Assembly: GCA_002436025.1 (NCBI GenBank)
Contig: DIXM01000003.1
Coordinates: 195,454-259,453, forward strand
Direction: 5' to 3'
DNA from: a candidate division Hyd24-12 bacterium UBA6080
GTDB lineage: Bacteria; Fermentibacterota; Fermentibacteria; Fermentibacterales; JCC-6
DNA: 64,000 bases
The notes under the pieces were generated by a model. It saw only the letters and a program-made list of their open reading frames with translations, searched no databases and had not been told where the DNA came from. Both the position numbers and the translations under genes were made by a program. Of the stretch, positions 1 through 9,021 are shown in pieces. Numbering within the stretch: the stretch's first letter is position 1; each line of letters opens with the position of its first letter.

Positions 1-630
1 GACAGGTTCGTTCTTTCCAAGGGGCACGCTGCCCCGGCGCTCTACGCCGTTCTCGCGGACTGCGGCTATTTCCCGGTTGAAGAACTTTCCACGCTCAGAC
101 AGTTCGGTTCAAGGCTGCAGGGGCATCCCCACATGCAGAGCCTTCCCGGACTCGACTGTTCCACAGGAAGCCTTGGCCACGGGCTTTCCATCGCGTCGGG
201 CATGGCGCTCGGCCTGAAGCTCAGGGGCTCCTCGTCCAGGGTGTACTGCCTTCTGGGAGACGGCGAGCTTCAGGAGGGAAGCGTCTGGGAGGCAATAATG
301 TCGGGGCCTGCCCTGGCGCTTTCGAACCTCACGGCAGTAGTTGACAACAACGGGGTTCAACTGGACGGGCGCACCTGCGATATCATCCCGGTGGAGCCAC
401 TCGTTGAGAAATGGAAGGCTTTCGGCTGGAACGTCCGAAGGTGCCCGGGTCACGATGTGGATGCAATGGGAGAAGCCCTTTCCGGGATCAAGGCCGGGCC
501 ATCGGTGCTCATCGCCGATACCGTGAAGGGCAGGGGGGTTTCCTTCATGGAGGGCGACTGCTCGTGGCACGGAAGGGCGCCGGATGACGGTGAGCTGGCC
601 GATGCCCTCGCGGAGCTCGGATCATGGTGA
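1..630 (+). CDS. Transketolase, N-terminal (TPP-binding) subunit, 5' truncated by window
   Basis: This is the thiamine-diphosphate half of a split transketolase, which moves two-carbon ketol units in the non-oxidative pentose phosphate pathway. The frame is open from base 1 and 209 residues are visible; the true start lies upstream of the window. Family motifs are SKGHAAPALYAVLA near visible residue 6, GSLGHGLS near 56, and the TPP/metal motif GDGELQEGSVWEA from about residue 86 followed by VDNN. The stop codon overlaps the start of the next gene by 7 bases, which is the usual layout for two-subunit transketolases and implies translational coupling. A 1-deoxyxylulose-5-phosphate synthase or another split TPP enzyme is less likely given the SKGH and GDGELQEG motifs. 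Confidence 0.93.
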   Translation, partial: DRFVLSKGHAAPALYAVLADCGYFPVEELSTLRQFGSRLQGHPHMQSLPGLDCSTGSLGHGLSIASGMALGLKLRGSSSRVYCLLGDGELQEGSVWEAIMSGPALALSNLTAVVDNNGVQLDGRTCDIIPVEPLVEKWKAFGWNVRRCPGHDVDAMGEALSGIKAGPSVLIADTVKGRGVSFMEGDCSWHGRAPDDGELADALAELGSW

Positions 631-1571
631 GCGGCGATCTGCGTCCGAGCCGGGAGGGCTACATCGAGGGTCTCCTCGAAGCTGCCCGGATCGACTCGAG
701 GGTTGTGGTGATCGACGGCGACGTCGGGCGCTCACTTGGTACCCAGGCGTTCCACGAACGCTTTCCCGGCCGCTACTTCAACCTGGGTATCGCCGAGCAG
801 AACATGGCGTGCCATGCCGCCGGGCTCTCGCTCGAGGGTTTCATGCCTTTCTACGCCACATACGCGGTGTTCGCCGTGGGCAGGGCGCTCGACCAGATAA
901 GGACCTCGATCTGCAACATGGGCCTCGCGGTGAGGATCGGGGGAGCGCACGGCGGCTCCAGTGTGGGACCCGACGGGGGAACCCACCAGGCCCTGGAAGA
1001 CATTGCCCAGACCCGCACTCTTCCGGGAATGACCATTCTTGTCCCCGCCGACGCCGCCCAGACCAGGCAGGCAGTCCTTGCTTCACTGAGCATCCCTGGT
1101 CCGGTCTACATAAGGTTCGGCAGGAATCCCGTCCCGCAGGTCTACAGCCTGGAGCAGCCCGTCATGTCCGGAATGGGGAACCTTTTACGGGAAGGCAGTG
1201 ATATTGTGATCGTGGCATGCGGCGCGATGGTCGCCCCCGCCCTCGAAGCCCGGGAGGTCCTTTCGGGAAAGGGAGTTGATGCCGCGGTGATCGACATGGT
1301 CTCGGTCAAACCTCTCGATGAGAAGCTGCTTCTGGAGACCACCGGCTCCGTCGCGGGCGTTGTGACAGTTGAGGACCATCAGGTCGCGGGAGGACTTGGG
1401 GGAGCGGTTGCCGAGTTCCTGGCCGTGAACCGTCCCTTGCCAATGCGGATACTTGGTGTTCCGAACCGTTTCGGGGAAAGCGGAACCCCGGGTGAGCTGA
1501 TGGGTCTGCATGGCCTTTCCACGGGCGGAATCGTCTCTGCGGGCATTGACTTGGCACGGTCACTGGGATAG
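624..1571 (+). CDS. Transketolase, C-terminal (pyrimidine-binding) subunit
   Basis: This is the partner subunit of the preceding gene: a 315-residue protein with the Transket_pyr domain followed by the transketolase C-terminal domain. The motif FNLGIAEQNM (residues about 53-62) carries the catalytic glutamate that activates TPP; HGGSSVGPDGGTHQ follows near residue 112. The length is normal for the split form. The start ATG sits inside the last codons of the upstream gene, so the two subunits are probably made in a fixed ratio. Together they form the active heterotetramer in the cytoplasm. Confidence 0.93.
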   Translation: MVSGDLRPSREGYIEGLLEAARIDSRVVVIDGDVGRSLGTQAFHERFPGRYFNLGIAEQNMACHAAGLSLEGFMPFYATYAVFAVGRALDQIRTSICNMGLAVRIGGAHGGSSVGPDGGTHQALEDIAQTRTLPGMTILVPADAAQTRQAVLASLSIPGPVYIRFGRNPVPQVYSLEQPVMSGMGNLLREGSDIVIVACGAMVAPALEAREVLSGKGVDAAVIDMVSVKPLDEKLLLETTGSVAGVVTVEDHQVAGGLGGAVAEFLAVNRPLPMRILGVPNRFGESGTPGELMGLHGLSTGGIVSAGIDLARSLG

Positions 1572-1633
1572 GTTGCATACTGCATTTGGACGGAAAAACA
1601 GGCTTCAATTTATACCTGAAAGGAAGTGCGTAA

Positions 1634-2551
1634 ATGGCAAAAGTGCTCATCTGCGACCCTGTATCAGAAGACGCCCTTGATGTGGTCAGAAAGGCCGGCC
1701 ACGAGGTTGTTGTGAAGACGGGCATGGACCAGGACACCCTCATCGGGGTCGCTCCCGGTTTCGAGGCCATGGTGGTCAGAAGCGCCACGAAGGTGCGGGT
1801 TCCCGTTCTCGATGCCGCAAAAACCTCGCTCAAGCTCGTGGTCAGGGGTGGTGTCGGGGTGGACAGCATCGATGTTGAACACGCCGAAGCACTGGGCATT
1901 GCTGTCAAGAACACTCCCGCAGCAAGTTCCGTTGCTGTGGCCGAGCTGGCCATGGGGCATATGCTTGCGTGTTGCAGGGGTATCACCGGCGCCGACCGCA
2001 CGATGAAGGAAGGCCTCTGGGACAAGAAAACCTTCAGCAAGGGTCTTGAGCTCTACAACTCCACACTGGGACTCATCGGGTTCGGCAGGATTGCCAAAGA
2101 GGTCGCCAAGAGGGCGGACGCTTTCGGCATGAACGTTGTCTTTTACGACCCCTATGCCGGCGAGACACACTCTGTACCCGGCAGGAAGACCGACCTCGAC
2201 TCCCTTTGCAGGCAGGCCGACTTCATAAGCCTCCATGTACCCCACAACAACGAAACCAACCACATCCTCGACGCCGGAAAGTTCGGGCTCATGAAGAAGG
2301 GCGTGGTCATAGTGAATTGCGGCAGGGGCGGAACGATCGACGAGGATGCCCTTCTGGCTGCCATCGAAGAGGGCAGGGTGCACGCCGCCGCCCTTGACGT
2401 TTTTGAGACAGAACCTCTCACAGGCGCTGAAAGCCCCCTGATCGGGAACACCAAAGTCGTGGCCAGCCCCCATATGGGTGCGGGCACCGCGGGCGCCACC
2501 GACAGGATCGGCGCTGAAGTGGCCGATATCATTGTTGACTTCTTCAAGTAG
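1634..2551 (+). CDS. D-2-hydroxyacid / phosphoglycerate dehydrogenase, short form
   Basis: A 305-residue NAD-dependent dehydrogenase of the D-isomer-specific 2-hydroxyacid family, closest in appearance to 3-phosphoglycerate dehydrogenase (serine biosynthesis, first step). The NAD-binding GFGRIA motif is near residue 155. The catalytic Arg (NCGRGGT), Glu (VFETEP) and His (SPHMG) follow in the expected order. It lacks the C-terminal ACT or intervening domain of long SerA proteins, so feedback control by serine through that domain is not expected. AAAGGAAG lies upstream of the ATG. It follows the transketolase pair by 62 bases and may be cotranscribed. Another 2-hydroxyacid substrate cannot be excluded. 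Confidence 0.85.
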   Translation: MAKVLICDPVSEDALDVVRKAGHEVVVKTGMDQDTLIGVAPGFEAMVVRSATKVRVPVLDAAKTSLKLVVRGGVGVDSIDVEHAEALGIAVKNTPAASSVAVAELAMGHMLACCRGITGADRTMKEGLWDKKTFSKGLELYNSTLGLIGFGRIAKEVAKRADAFGMNVVFYDPYAGETHSVPGRKTDLDSLCRQADFISLHVPHNNETNHILDAGKFGLMKKGVVIVNCGRGGTIDEDALLAAIEEGRVHAAALDVFETEPLTGAESPLIGNTKVVASPHMGAGTAGATDRIGAEVADIIVDFFK

Positions 2552-2575
2552 TCGCTGAACGGGAAAGGCGGGCCG

Positions 2576-3880
2576 ATGACAAGGATACTCCCCCTGCTTC
2601 TTCTGATTCTGACCGCACTCGCGGCGGCTCAGACGGTTGAACAGGAACAGCAGCCCATACCGGCGGAACCTGAGATTGCTGAAGCTTCCGCCGAGGAAGT
2701 TCTCGACATCCCCCCCGGAGACATCTCGCCACTGGCCGGGGTTGATCTGACGGCACCGGGAGACATAACGGTCATGGATCACCCGGACGACTCCGGTGAC
2801 CGGCTCATTGTCTCTTTCTCCCCCGGCAGCGAAGCTGAATACGCAGACCTTTTCGCGGCATACATCATCTACAGAAGGCCTGCGGGCGGCTCCGATGAGG
2901 AATGGACGAACGTCGGAGTGATGCCCGTGGGCGAGGGCACCCAGTTCGTGGACGGGTACGATCCCGATTTTCCGGTGAACATCGGCGAATCATACGAATA
3001 CCGCGTGTCCGCTCTTTACCTCGATGAAACCGAAGTTATGGGCGAGCCGGTCATCGCTCAGGAGGTTGCGTCGGGTCAGTGGTTCCACCAGGGCAAGGTC
3101 AGGGTGCTTGTTGCCTGCCTGATCTTCCTCGGGCTTATCTTCTACTTCTTCTCCCGGGCACGGATGGGCGCCACCATGTACCTTCGGCCCATCGCGGGTA
3201 TCGAAGCCATAGACGAGGCCATCGGCAGGGCCACGGAGATGGGAAAGCCGATACTTTACGTTCCCGGGCTTTCCGACATTTCCGATGTTGCAACAATCGC
3301 CAGCCTTACAATCCTTGGCAGGGTTGCTCGAAAGGTTGCGGAGTACCAGACCTCTCTTATTGTTCCCAACCGTGACCCCATAGTGTACACGGTGGCGGAA
3401 GAGGCCGTGAAGCAGGCCTACCTCGAGGCCGGACGCCCGGACTCCTACGATCCCAACAGCGTGTTTTTCCTCACCCAGAGCCAGTTCGCTTTCGTGGCCG
3501 GGGTTAACGGCATCATGATGCGCGAGAAGCCCGCCACCAACTTCTACCTTGGCATGTTCTGGGCGGAAAGCCTGATCCTGGCCGAGACTGGATCGCTGTC
3601 CGGCGCGATACAGATCGCCGGCACCGACGCAGTGACACAGCTTCCGTTCTTCATCACCACATGCGATTACACGCTTATCGGTGAGGAACTCTACGCGGCA
3701 AGTGCCTACCTCAGCCGTGAACCCATGCAGATGGGCTCGATCAAGGGGCTGGACTCGTGCAAGGCGATCCTCATGGTGTTTATCACCGCAGGAGCCCTGA
3801 TGTCCATTATGGACCTCTTGGCCGGAACACAAACCCTGTCGTGGCTCAAGAACATTGTAACCACGCAGATAGTGGATTAG
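2576..3880 (+). CDS. DUF6754-type membrane protein with FN3-like ectodomain (copy 1)
   Basis: A 434-residue protein of unknown function that I recognise as DUF6754-type. It has a signal peptide (residues 1-18), an acidic linker, a fibronectin-III-like domain (about 60-160; ITVMDHPDDSGDRLIVSFSP start), a transmembrane helix (about 175-194), then a highly conserved domain beginning MYLRPIAGIEAIDEAIGRAT and a second hydrophobic segment near 393-412. By topology the conserved domain is probably cytoplasmic. It is the first gene of a four-gene membrane operon (23-base, 11-base and 3-base gaps) ending at the terminator at 6201. A second copy at 12340 shares nearly the whole conserved domain. The function is unknown; stable association with the next three proteins is inferred from the operon. 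Confidence 0.8.
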   Translation: MTRILPLLLLILTALAAAQTVEQEQQPIPAEPEIAEASAEEVLDIPPGDISPLAGVDLTAPGDITVMDHPDDSGDRLIVSFSPGSEAEYADLFAAYIIYRRPAGGSDEEWTNVGVMPVGEGTQFVDGYDPDFPVNIGESYEYRVSALYLDETEVMGEPVIAQEVASGQWFHQGKVRVLVACLIFLGLIFYFFSRARMGATMYLRPIAGIEAIDEAIGRATEMGKPILYVPGLSDISDVATIASLTILGRVARKVAEYQTSLIVPNRDPIVYTVAEEAVKQAYLEAGRPDSYDPNSVFFLTQSQFAFVAGVNGIMMREKPATNFYLGMFWAESLILAETGSLSGAIQIAGTDAVTQLPFFITTCDYTLIGEELYAASAYLSREPMQMGSIKGLDSCKAILMVFITAGALMSIMDLLAGTQTLSWLKNIVTTQIVD

Positions 3881-3903
3881 CCCACCGGAAGGAGCATTGA
3901 ACA

Positions 3904-4548
3904 GTGAAGAGAACTGTTCCCCTCATGATAGTGCTGGTGGGCGGAGTACTGATGATCATTCAGTACTTCATCCCCCACCGGATATCTCAGGACATCTTCG
4001 ACAACTACACGATCTGGGTCCCCATCATCGGCGCCTTCGCCCTGGCTCTCGGCGTGGGCAGTCTCACCAGGCTTCACGGGCACAAGGTGAGGAACAAGGC
4101 TCCGAACTGGCCGTACAGCCTGGCGGTCCTTCTTCCCATTTACCTGATGCCCATTTTCGCCTTTTTTGTTCCGGTATCTTTCGGGGGTGGAATGGATGAG
4201 CCGGGCTTCTATCACTTCGCTTTCATGCACATCCAGGTGCCCATCCAGTCCACCATGTTCAGCATTCTGGCTTTCTACATCGCCAGCGCTGCCTTTCGGG
4301 CGTTCCGCGCGAAGAGCGTACTGGCCACCATCCTCCTCCTCACGGCGGTTATCGTGATGATGGGGCAGGTGCCCATTGGCGAGCTCCTTGGAAGCTGGTT
4401 CCCCAAGCTGGGCCTGTGGATCATCGACTTTCCCAACAATGCAGCCAAGAGGGCAATCGGTCTTGGGGTGGGGTTCGGCATCCTGGCCACCCAGCTCAAG
4501 ATAATATTCGGCGTCGAGCGCAACTGGCTCGGCGGAGCCGGTGAATAG
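3904..4548 (+). CDS. Polytopic membrane protein of the DUF6754 operon
   Basis: A 214-residue integral membrane protein with about six hydrophobic helices (near residues 5-22, 36-53, 72-95, 108-130, 136-153 and a C-terminal segment). No family was recognised. A GTG start is used, preceded by GGAAGGAG, and the gap to the preceding stop is 23 bases. The final helix is followed by a charged tail. Its position between two anchored soluble-domain proteins suggests that it is a membrane core of the same complex, which is inference. No catalytic motif is evident. Confidence 0.75.
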   Translation: MKRTVPLMIVLVGGVLMIIQYFIPHRISQDIFDNYTIWVPIIGAFALALGVGSLTRLHGHKVRNKAPNWPYSLAVLLPIYLMPIFAFFVPVSFGGGMDEPGFYHFAFMHIQVPIQSTMFSILAFYIASAAFRAFRAKSVLATILLLTAVIVMMGQVPIGELLGSWFPKLGLWIIDFPNNAAKRAIGLGVGFGILATQLKIIFGVERNWLGGAGE

Positions 4549-4559
4549 GAGGTGAAGGA

Positions 4560-5561
4560 ATGAAGGAGAACATCTGGAGCAGAATGCTCAACCTGGACAG
4601 ACGCTGGATATTCCTTTTCATCGGCGTGGTATGCATCGTACCGTTCTTCTTTCCCTTCGGCCTGCCGGTGCTTCCCACAGCCCACGTGATATCCATCTTC
4701 GACTACGTTGAAAACCTGGGCCCTGAAAACGCCATCTTCGTGAGTTTCGACTTCGATCCGGGCACCGACCCCGAGAACATGCCCATGGCCGTTGCTGTCA
4801 CCAGACATGCCTTCTCCAGGCACATCCCCGTGTTTTTCACCGCCAATGCGCCCCTTGCGCAGGGAATGCTGGAGTCCGGCCTGGCCTACATCACCAATCC
4901 CGCACTCGAAGGTTACTTCCATGTCGTGTCGTGGCAGGAGTGGGCGCAGTACCGAGATCAGGGCATCACGGAGAGGGATCAGCTCGAGGCCGCCTGGGAG
5001 GCGGACGGCAATGTCCTTCCCGCAAACTCTTCGGGGTGGGTTTTCGAGGGGCGCGACTTCGCAAAACTCGGGTACCTGCCATACTTCAGCCTTGTGATCC
5101 TGGGCATGACATCTTCCATTGCCTCGCAGTACCCCGAAGACATGAACGGCAACCCTCTTGTTGAAATGCCCATGTTGCAGGAACACAAGAGCCTTCGGGA
5201 TGTGGACCTGGCCGCAACATTTTCCGGAACCGCGGCCTGCACATGGTGGATCACCTACGGCAGGGAGAAGATCGGTCTTCCCGTGGCCTTCGGCGTAACC
5301 GCCGTGAGCGCCACTGACTACACCATCTTCATCCAGTCCGGTCAGCTCATCGGCCAAATGGGCGGCCTTCGGGGCGCCGCCGAGTACGAGGTGCTGCTTC
5401 AGAACGCGGGTTACTTCGACAAGCCTGACCGTGCATTCATCGGCATGGATGTCCAGAATGCGGCACACCTGCTGATCCTTTTCTTCATAGTTCTGGGAAA
5501 CATCGCGTACTTCGCCGGGGGGTTCCACAAAAAGGGCGCCCTGCTCAAGGGAAGGAGGTAA
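4560..5561 (+). CDS. Membrane-anchored protein of the DUF6754 operon, unknown function
   Basis: A 333-residue protein with one N-terminal helix (about 15-35), a soluble region of about 260 residues, and one C-terminal helix (about 303-322). The soluble region has an alternating strand/helix pattern starting AIFVSFDFDPGTDPENMP. Its segment SGQLIGQMGGLRGAAEYEVL is reminiscent of the QSQFAFVAGVNGIMM and NFYLGMFWAESLIL blocks of the DUF6754 protein, so the two may share a fold; this is a visual impression only. GGAGGTGAAGG sits before the ATG. No catalytic motif was recognised. Confidence 0.75.
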   Translation: MKENIWSRMLNLDRRWIFLFIGVVCIVPFFFPFGLPVLPTAHVISIFDYVENLGPENAIFVSFDFDPGTDPENMPMAVAVTRHAFSRHIPVFFTANAPLAQGMLESGLAYITNPALEGYFHVVSWQEWAQYRDQGITERDQLEAAWEADGNVLPANSSGWVFEGRDFAKLGYLPYFSLVILGMTSSIASQYPEDMNGNPLVEMPMLQEHKSLRDVDLAATFSGTAACTWWITYGREKIGLPVAFGVTAVSATDYTIFIQSGQLIGQMGGLRGAAEYEVLLQNAGYFDKPDRAFIGMDVQNAAHLLILFFIVLGNIAYFAGGFHKKGALLKGRR

Positions 5562-5564
5562 ACC

Positions 5565-6194
5565 GTGTACGAAACCATCGGAATCTGGACCGCGGCGATC
5601 TTCACCCTTGCCGTGTACTCCTTCCTCTACAAGGAAAACCCCCTGTACAGGCTTGGTGAACACCTGGTCGTGGGGATCTCCACGGGGTATTTCATTGTGG
5701 TGACCTACGAGCAGGTGCTCAAACCCAGGCTTATCGATCCCATTGCGAACGACGGCGAGTACATTCTGTTCATCCCCGCGCTTCTGGGGCTTCTCTACAT
5801 AACACGGTTCTTCCCCAAGATAGCGTGGCTCTCCAGGTACCCCATGGCGTTCATCATGGGAACCAGCATGGGCGTGGGCTTTCCGCTGTCCATGAAGGCA
5901 AGCGTTCTCAGACAGCTCGAGGCCACCATCCTTCCGCTTTATTCGGCGGGAATGCCCTGGCAGATCGTCGTCGGCAATGTGGTTCTGGTGCTGGGAACCC
6001 TTGCGGCCCTGATCTACTTCTTCTTCAGCAAACCCCACAAGGGACCGTTCTTCGGAACGGGTTCCAAGATCGGTATCTGGGTAATCATGATCGGGTTCGG
6101 AGCCACCTTCGGCTTCACCGTGATGGGCCGGATCAGCCTTCTCATCGGAAGGATACAATTCCTTCTCAACGACTGGCTCGGTGTTATTAAATGA
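5565..6194 (+). CDS. Polytopic membrane protein, last gene of the DUF6754 operon
   Basis: A 209-residue protein with about six hydrophobic helices that resembles the 214-residue protein of the operon in size and topology. It uses GTG as start, three bases after the upstream stop, with AAGGAGG overlapping the end of that gene. It ends shortly before a strong hairpin terminator, which defines the 3' end of the operon. The family was not recognised. Conserved polar features are few: a YEQVLKPRL loop near residue 46 and short charged loops. It is probably a structural membrane subunit; function unknown. Confidence 0.75.
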   Translation: MYETIGIWTAAIFTLAVYSFLYKENPLYRLGEHLVVGISTGYFIVVTYEQVLKPRLIDPIANDGEYILFIPALLGLLYITRFFPKIAWLSRYPMAFIMGTSMGVGFPLSMKASVLRQLEATILPLYSAGMPWQIVVGNVVLVLGTLAALIYFFFSKPHKGPFFGTGSKIGIWVIMIGFGATFGFTVMGRISLLIGRIQFLLNDWLGVIK

Positions 6195-6200
6195 CGTGAA

Positions 6201-6230
6201 GGGCGCCCCCGGCAAACGTCGGGGGCGCCC
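6201..6230 (+). terminator. Rho-independent-type terminator after the DUF6754 operon
   Basis: A perfect 11-bp inverted repeat, GGGCGCCCCCG and CGGGGGCGCCC, flanks an 8-base loop starting 6 bases after the stop codon at 6194. There is no T-run (GGCCTTCCCC follows), so it may be a weak intrinsic terminator or an mRNA end stabiliser. The GC-rich stem and its location make a transcript end the best reading. Confidence 0.7.
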
Positions 6231-6270
6231 GGCCTTCCCCGGCCCCGGTTCTGGGTGAAGGAGGTTCTTA

Positions 6271-9021
6271 ATGAGTGATCTTCTGCTCGTCTCGGATATT
6301 GGCAGCACCACCACCAAGGTGCTTCTGCTCGAGATATCGGCAGGGCGTCTGGCCCTGGTCGACAGCGCCGACGAACCCACCACCGTCGAAAGCCCGCACG
6401 AAGACGTCCGGGTCGGTCTTTTCAGGGCCGTAGACCGCATCGTAAAAAAAACGCACCATCCCCTTCGTGAAGGCGACTGCTTTTTAGTGCCCTACTTCAC
6501 CACGAGTTCCGCGGGAGGCGGGCTTCAGATCCTCGTTATAGCCCTTGCTTCGTGGGACACCGGTGTGATGGCCCGGGCCGTGACCTGCGGCGCCGGCGGG
6601 GTCGTTCTGGACAGTTTCACGATAGACGACGAGACCCCGAGGGTGGAGAAGATAAAGCGCATGAGCATGCTCTCGCCCGATCTGCTGGTCATGGCGGGGG
6701 GGTACGAGGACGGCGCAGTGGCTGCGGTCGTGAACATGGCCCAGCTTCTGGCCCTTTCGGCCCCACGGCCCAAGTACGGCCGCGGAAAGCTGCCGGTGGT
6801 CTTCTGCGGAAACACGGGAGCCCGGGAGTTCGTAAAGGAAACCCTGGGTGACGGTTTTGAGGTGCAGTTCGCCGAGAACATCAGGCCGTCGGGCATGGGG
6901 CTCAACCTCAGACCCGCCATCGAAGCCGTCCATTCACTCTTCATGGATCATGTGATGCAGATGGCTCCAGGTTACCAGAGCGTGGCTGCTTCAGCCTCGG
7001 CGCCGGTCATACCCACCCCCTCCGGGGTCGAGAGGATACTGTCCCTTCATGGGGAAGGCAGTAAAAGCGGTATTCTCCTCGTGGACATGGGCGGCGCCAC
7101 GACCGATGTTTTCAGCCTTACGGGAGGACGCGTTCAACGCACCGTGAGTGCCAACCTCGGGATGAGCTACAGCCTCTCCAACCTTCTTAGGGAGGCTGGT
7201 TCTGAAATGGTCTTCAGGCACCTTCCCGGGCTGCCCGAGGCCGTAGTGAGGGACAGGATCCTGGAAAAGACGCTCTTTCCCACAATAACGCCGGATGACG
7301 ACTTCGGCGCCCTCGTGGAGCACGCCTGTGCCGCAGAGGGCATGAGGCTGGCATTCGGACATCACATGGACTTTTCGTACCGCAGGGAGCGGGTGGGATT
7401 CCTCGACCGGCTCAAGCTCTCGACGGGATGCAGATTCGATGCGAAGTTCAGGACCATCGACAACGAAACTTCATTCCGGCTCAGCGACTTCAGCACGCTG
7501 ATCGGCGCCGGTGGGGTACTTGCGCATGCTGATCCGCTGAGGGCTGCATGGATGCTCGCCCAGGGTTTCAACCCCAGGGGCGTGACGACCCTCACGGTCG
7601 ACACCAGGTTCCACAGCCCTCACATGGGCGTTCTGAGCACTGTTCATCCCGGAATGGCCCTTGATTACTACCGGGAGAACTGTCTTCGCACGGTCTGCCG
7701 GGTGGTGACCCCACTGAAGGCCATCAAAAAGGATCGCCCCGCAATGATCGTGACAGGACCCGACGGCCCCGTGACGGTCACGGGAGGTGATTTCCTGTTC
7801 CTCAGGGATGGACGGGGCTTCAAGGCGGGTGACTGGGAAGAAACCGAGAGCGTTCCCCTTCTGGCTGACTGCAGGACCGGGAACACCGATGCCCTGCCCG
7901 TCGATTTTCAGAAACTCCCCATCCGGGTCTCGGTGAAGCCGGCCTCCCACTCAAGAAGCACTGTCTTCAATGAGCCTGCTGAAATGGAACACACATTCAC
8001 CCTGCCGTACCCGGGTGAGATACTGGTGAAACCTGAAGACAGGGTTGAACCGGGAACCCTGCTTGGGCAGAACAGGCTCAGCCCGCCAATGGTGTACTTC
8101 ATCGATGTCAGGGGGCAGGCAGGCTACACCGGGAACCTTTCCACCGGAGAGGTTCTGTCCCGCATCACTGTTCGACCGGGAGACGAGGTCTCACCCGGCG
8201 CGGTCGTTTTCCGTCACGAGACAGGCTCAGGTATCTCCAGGGCCGTGCATGAAGTGAAGAGCCCGGTCAGGGGCATCGTGACCCGGGTTTCACCGCCGGG
8301 CCTCATCTGCCTCAGGGAGATACAGGACTACGACGGCAAACCCCATGTGGTGGACGTGGCGACTCCGCTTGGGGTCAGACCCAGGAACTCCGGCAGGTTC
8401 CTCAAGGTGAGGAGGGGTGAGTTCGTCCTTCGGGGGCAGGCACTGGCGGCGGGTGAGCGCCTTGTTACGGTGAAATCGCCCTCCGCGGGCACCGTCACCG
8501 AGATCGACAAGAGGGGTGGAACCGTCACAGTGCAGTACGTTACCGAACCGGTGCGCCTCATGTCTCCACTGCACGGTAAAGTATCCGGTGTTGTTCCGGA
8601 ACACTCGCTGACAGTATCATTCCGGGGAGTCAGAACCGAGGGTGTTCTCGGACTTGGGAAGGACGTCTACGGAACCCTTTCGACCGTACCGGGGAAGGGA
8701 GTCCTGATGCTTCTGGAGACATCTCCGACCAGTGAGGACATTGTACGGGCCGAAGGCGCGGGCACAAAGGCGCTGATCTGCCCCGGGATTCAGGGAGAGG
8801 TCGTGTCGGGTTATCTTGGCAGTGATCCGGGAGTCATCCTTACCGGTGGGGAAGAACTTCCGGTTTCCATTCTGGCCGTTTCCGGGATCGGCTCGAAAGG
8901 GTTCAGCCCCGAGACATGGCGAAAGCTCTCGGCCATGTCGGGCAACCACGGCGCCGTGTTCACAACAACCAGGATCAGGGCCGGCGTTGAGCGCCCCTGG
9001 TTCCTTTCGGAGCATGAATGA
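6271..9021 (+). CDS. Glutamate mutase MutL-like protein with long biotinyl/lipoyl-like C-terminal region
   Basis: A 916-residue protein. The N-terminal half (about 1-460) matches the MutL/GlmL family, ASKHA-fold proteins found next to B12-dependent mutases; the phosphate-binding signature DIGSTTTK is at residues 9-16 and LLVDMGGATTDVFS near 270. The rest, about 450 residues, is glycine/valine-rich beta sequence with repeated hairpins of the HlyD/biotinyl-lipoyl type, such as SPVRGIVTRVSPPG, SPSAGTVTEIDKRG and SPLHGKVSGVVPEH. No lysine in an MKM-type attachment motif is visible, so these modules may be structural rather than carriers. GAAGGAGG precedes the ATG. MutL proteins are thought to assist adenosylcobalamin mutases, but no mutase gene lies nearby in the window. 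Confidence 0.75.
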   Translation: MSDLLLVSDIGSTTTKVLLLEISAGRLALVDSADEPTTVESPHEDVRVGLFRAVDRIVKKTHHPLREGDCFLVPYFTTSSAGGGLQILVIALASWDTGVMARAVTCGAGGVVLDSFTIDDETPRVEKIKRMSMLSPDLLVMAGGYEDGAVAAVVNMAQLLALSAPRPKYGRGKLPVVFCGNTGAREFVKETLGDGFEVQFAENIRPSGMGLNLRPAIEAVHSLFMDHVMQMAPGYQSVAASASAPVIPTPSGVERILSLHGEGSKSGILLVDMGGATTDVFSLTGGRVQRTVSANLGMSYSLSNLLREAGSEMVFRHLPGLPEAVVRDRILEKTLFPTITPDDDFGALVEHACAAEGMRLAFGHHMDFSYRRERVGFLDRLKLSTGCRFDAKFRTIDNETSFRLSDFSTLIGAGGVLAHADPLRAAWMLAQGFNPRGVTTLTVDTRFHSPHMGVLSTVHPGMALDYYRENCLRTVCRVVTPLKAIKKDRPAMIVTGPDGPVTVTGGDFLFLRDGRGFKAGDWEETESVPLLADCRTGNTDALPVDFQKLPIRVSVKPASHSRSTVFNEPAEMEHTFTLPYPGEILVKPEDRVEPGTLLGQNRLSPPMVYFIDVRGQAGYTGNLSTGEVLSRITVRPGDEVSPGAVVFRHETGSGISRAVHEVKSPVRGIVTRVSPPGLICLREIQDYDGKPHVVDVATPLGVRPRNSGRFLKVRRGEFVLRGQALAAGERLVTVKSPSAGTVTEIDKRGGTVTVQYVTEPVRLMSPLHGKVSGVVPEHSLTVSFRGVRTEGVLGLGKDVYGTLSTVPGKGVLMLLETSPTSEDIVRAEGAGTKALICPGIQGEVVSGYLGSDPGVILTGGEELPVSILAVSGIGSKGFSPETWRKLSAMSGNHGAVFTTTRIRAGVERPWFLSEHE

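Noticed and set aside
1664..2782. Antisense open frame of 372 codons
   Set aside because: It is a mirror of the dehydrogenase gene with no motif of its own.
4275..6440. Antisense open frame of 721 codons
   Set aside because: It lies wholly opposite three well-supported membrane genes and the terminator, and has no recognisable domain; long antisense frames are expected at this GC content.
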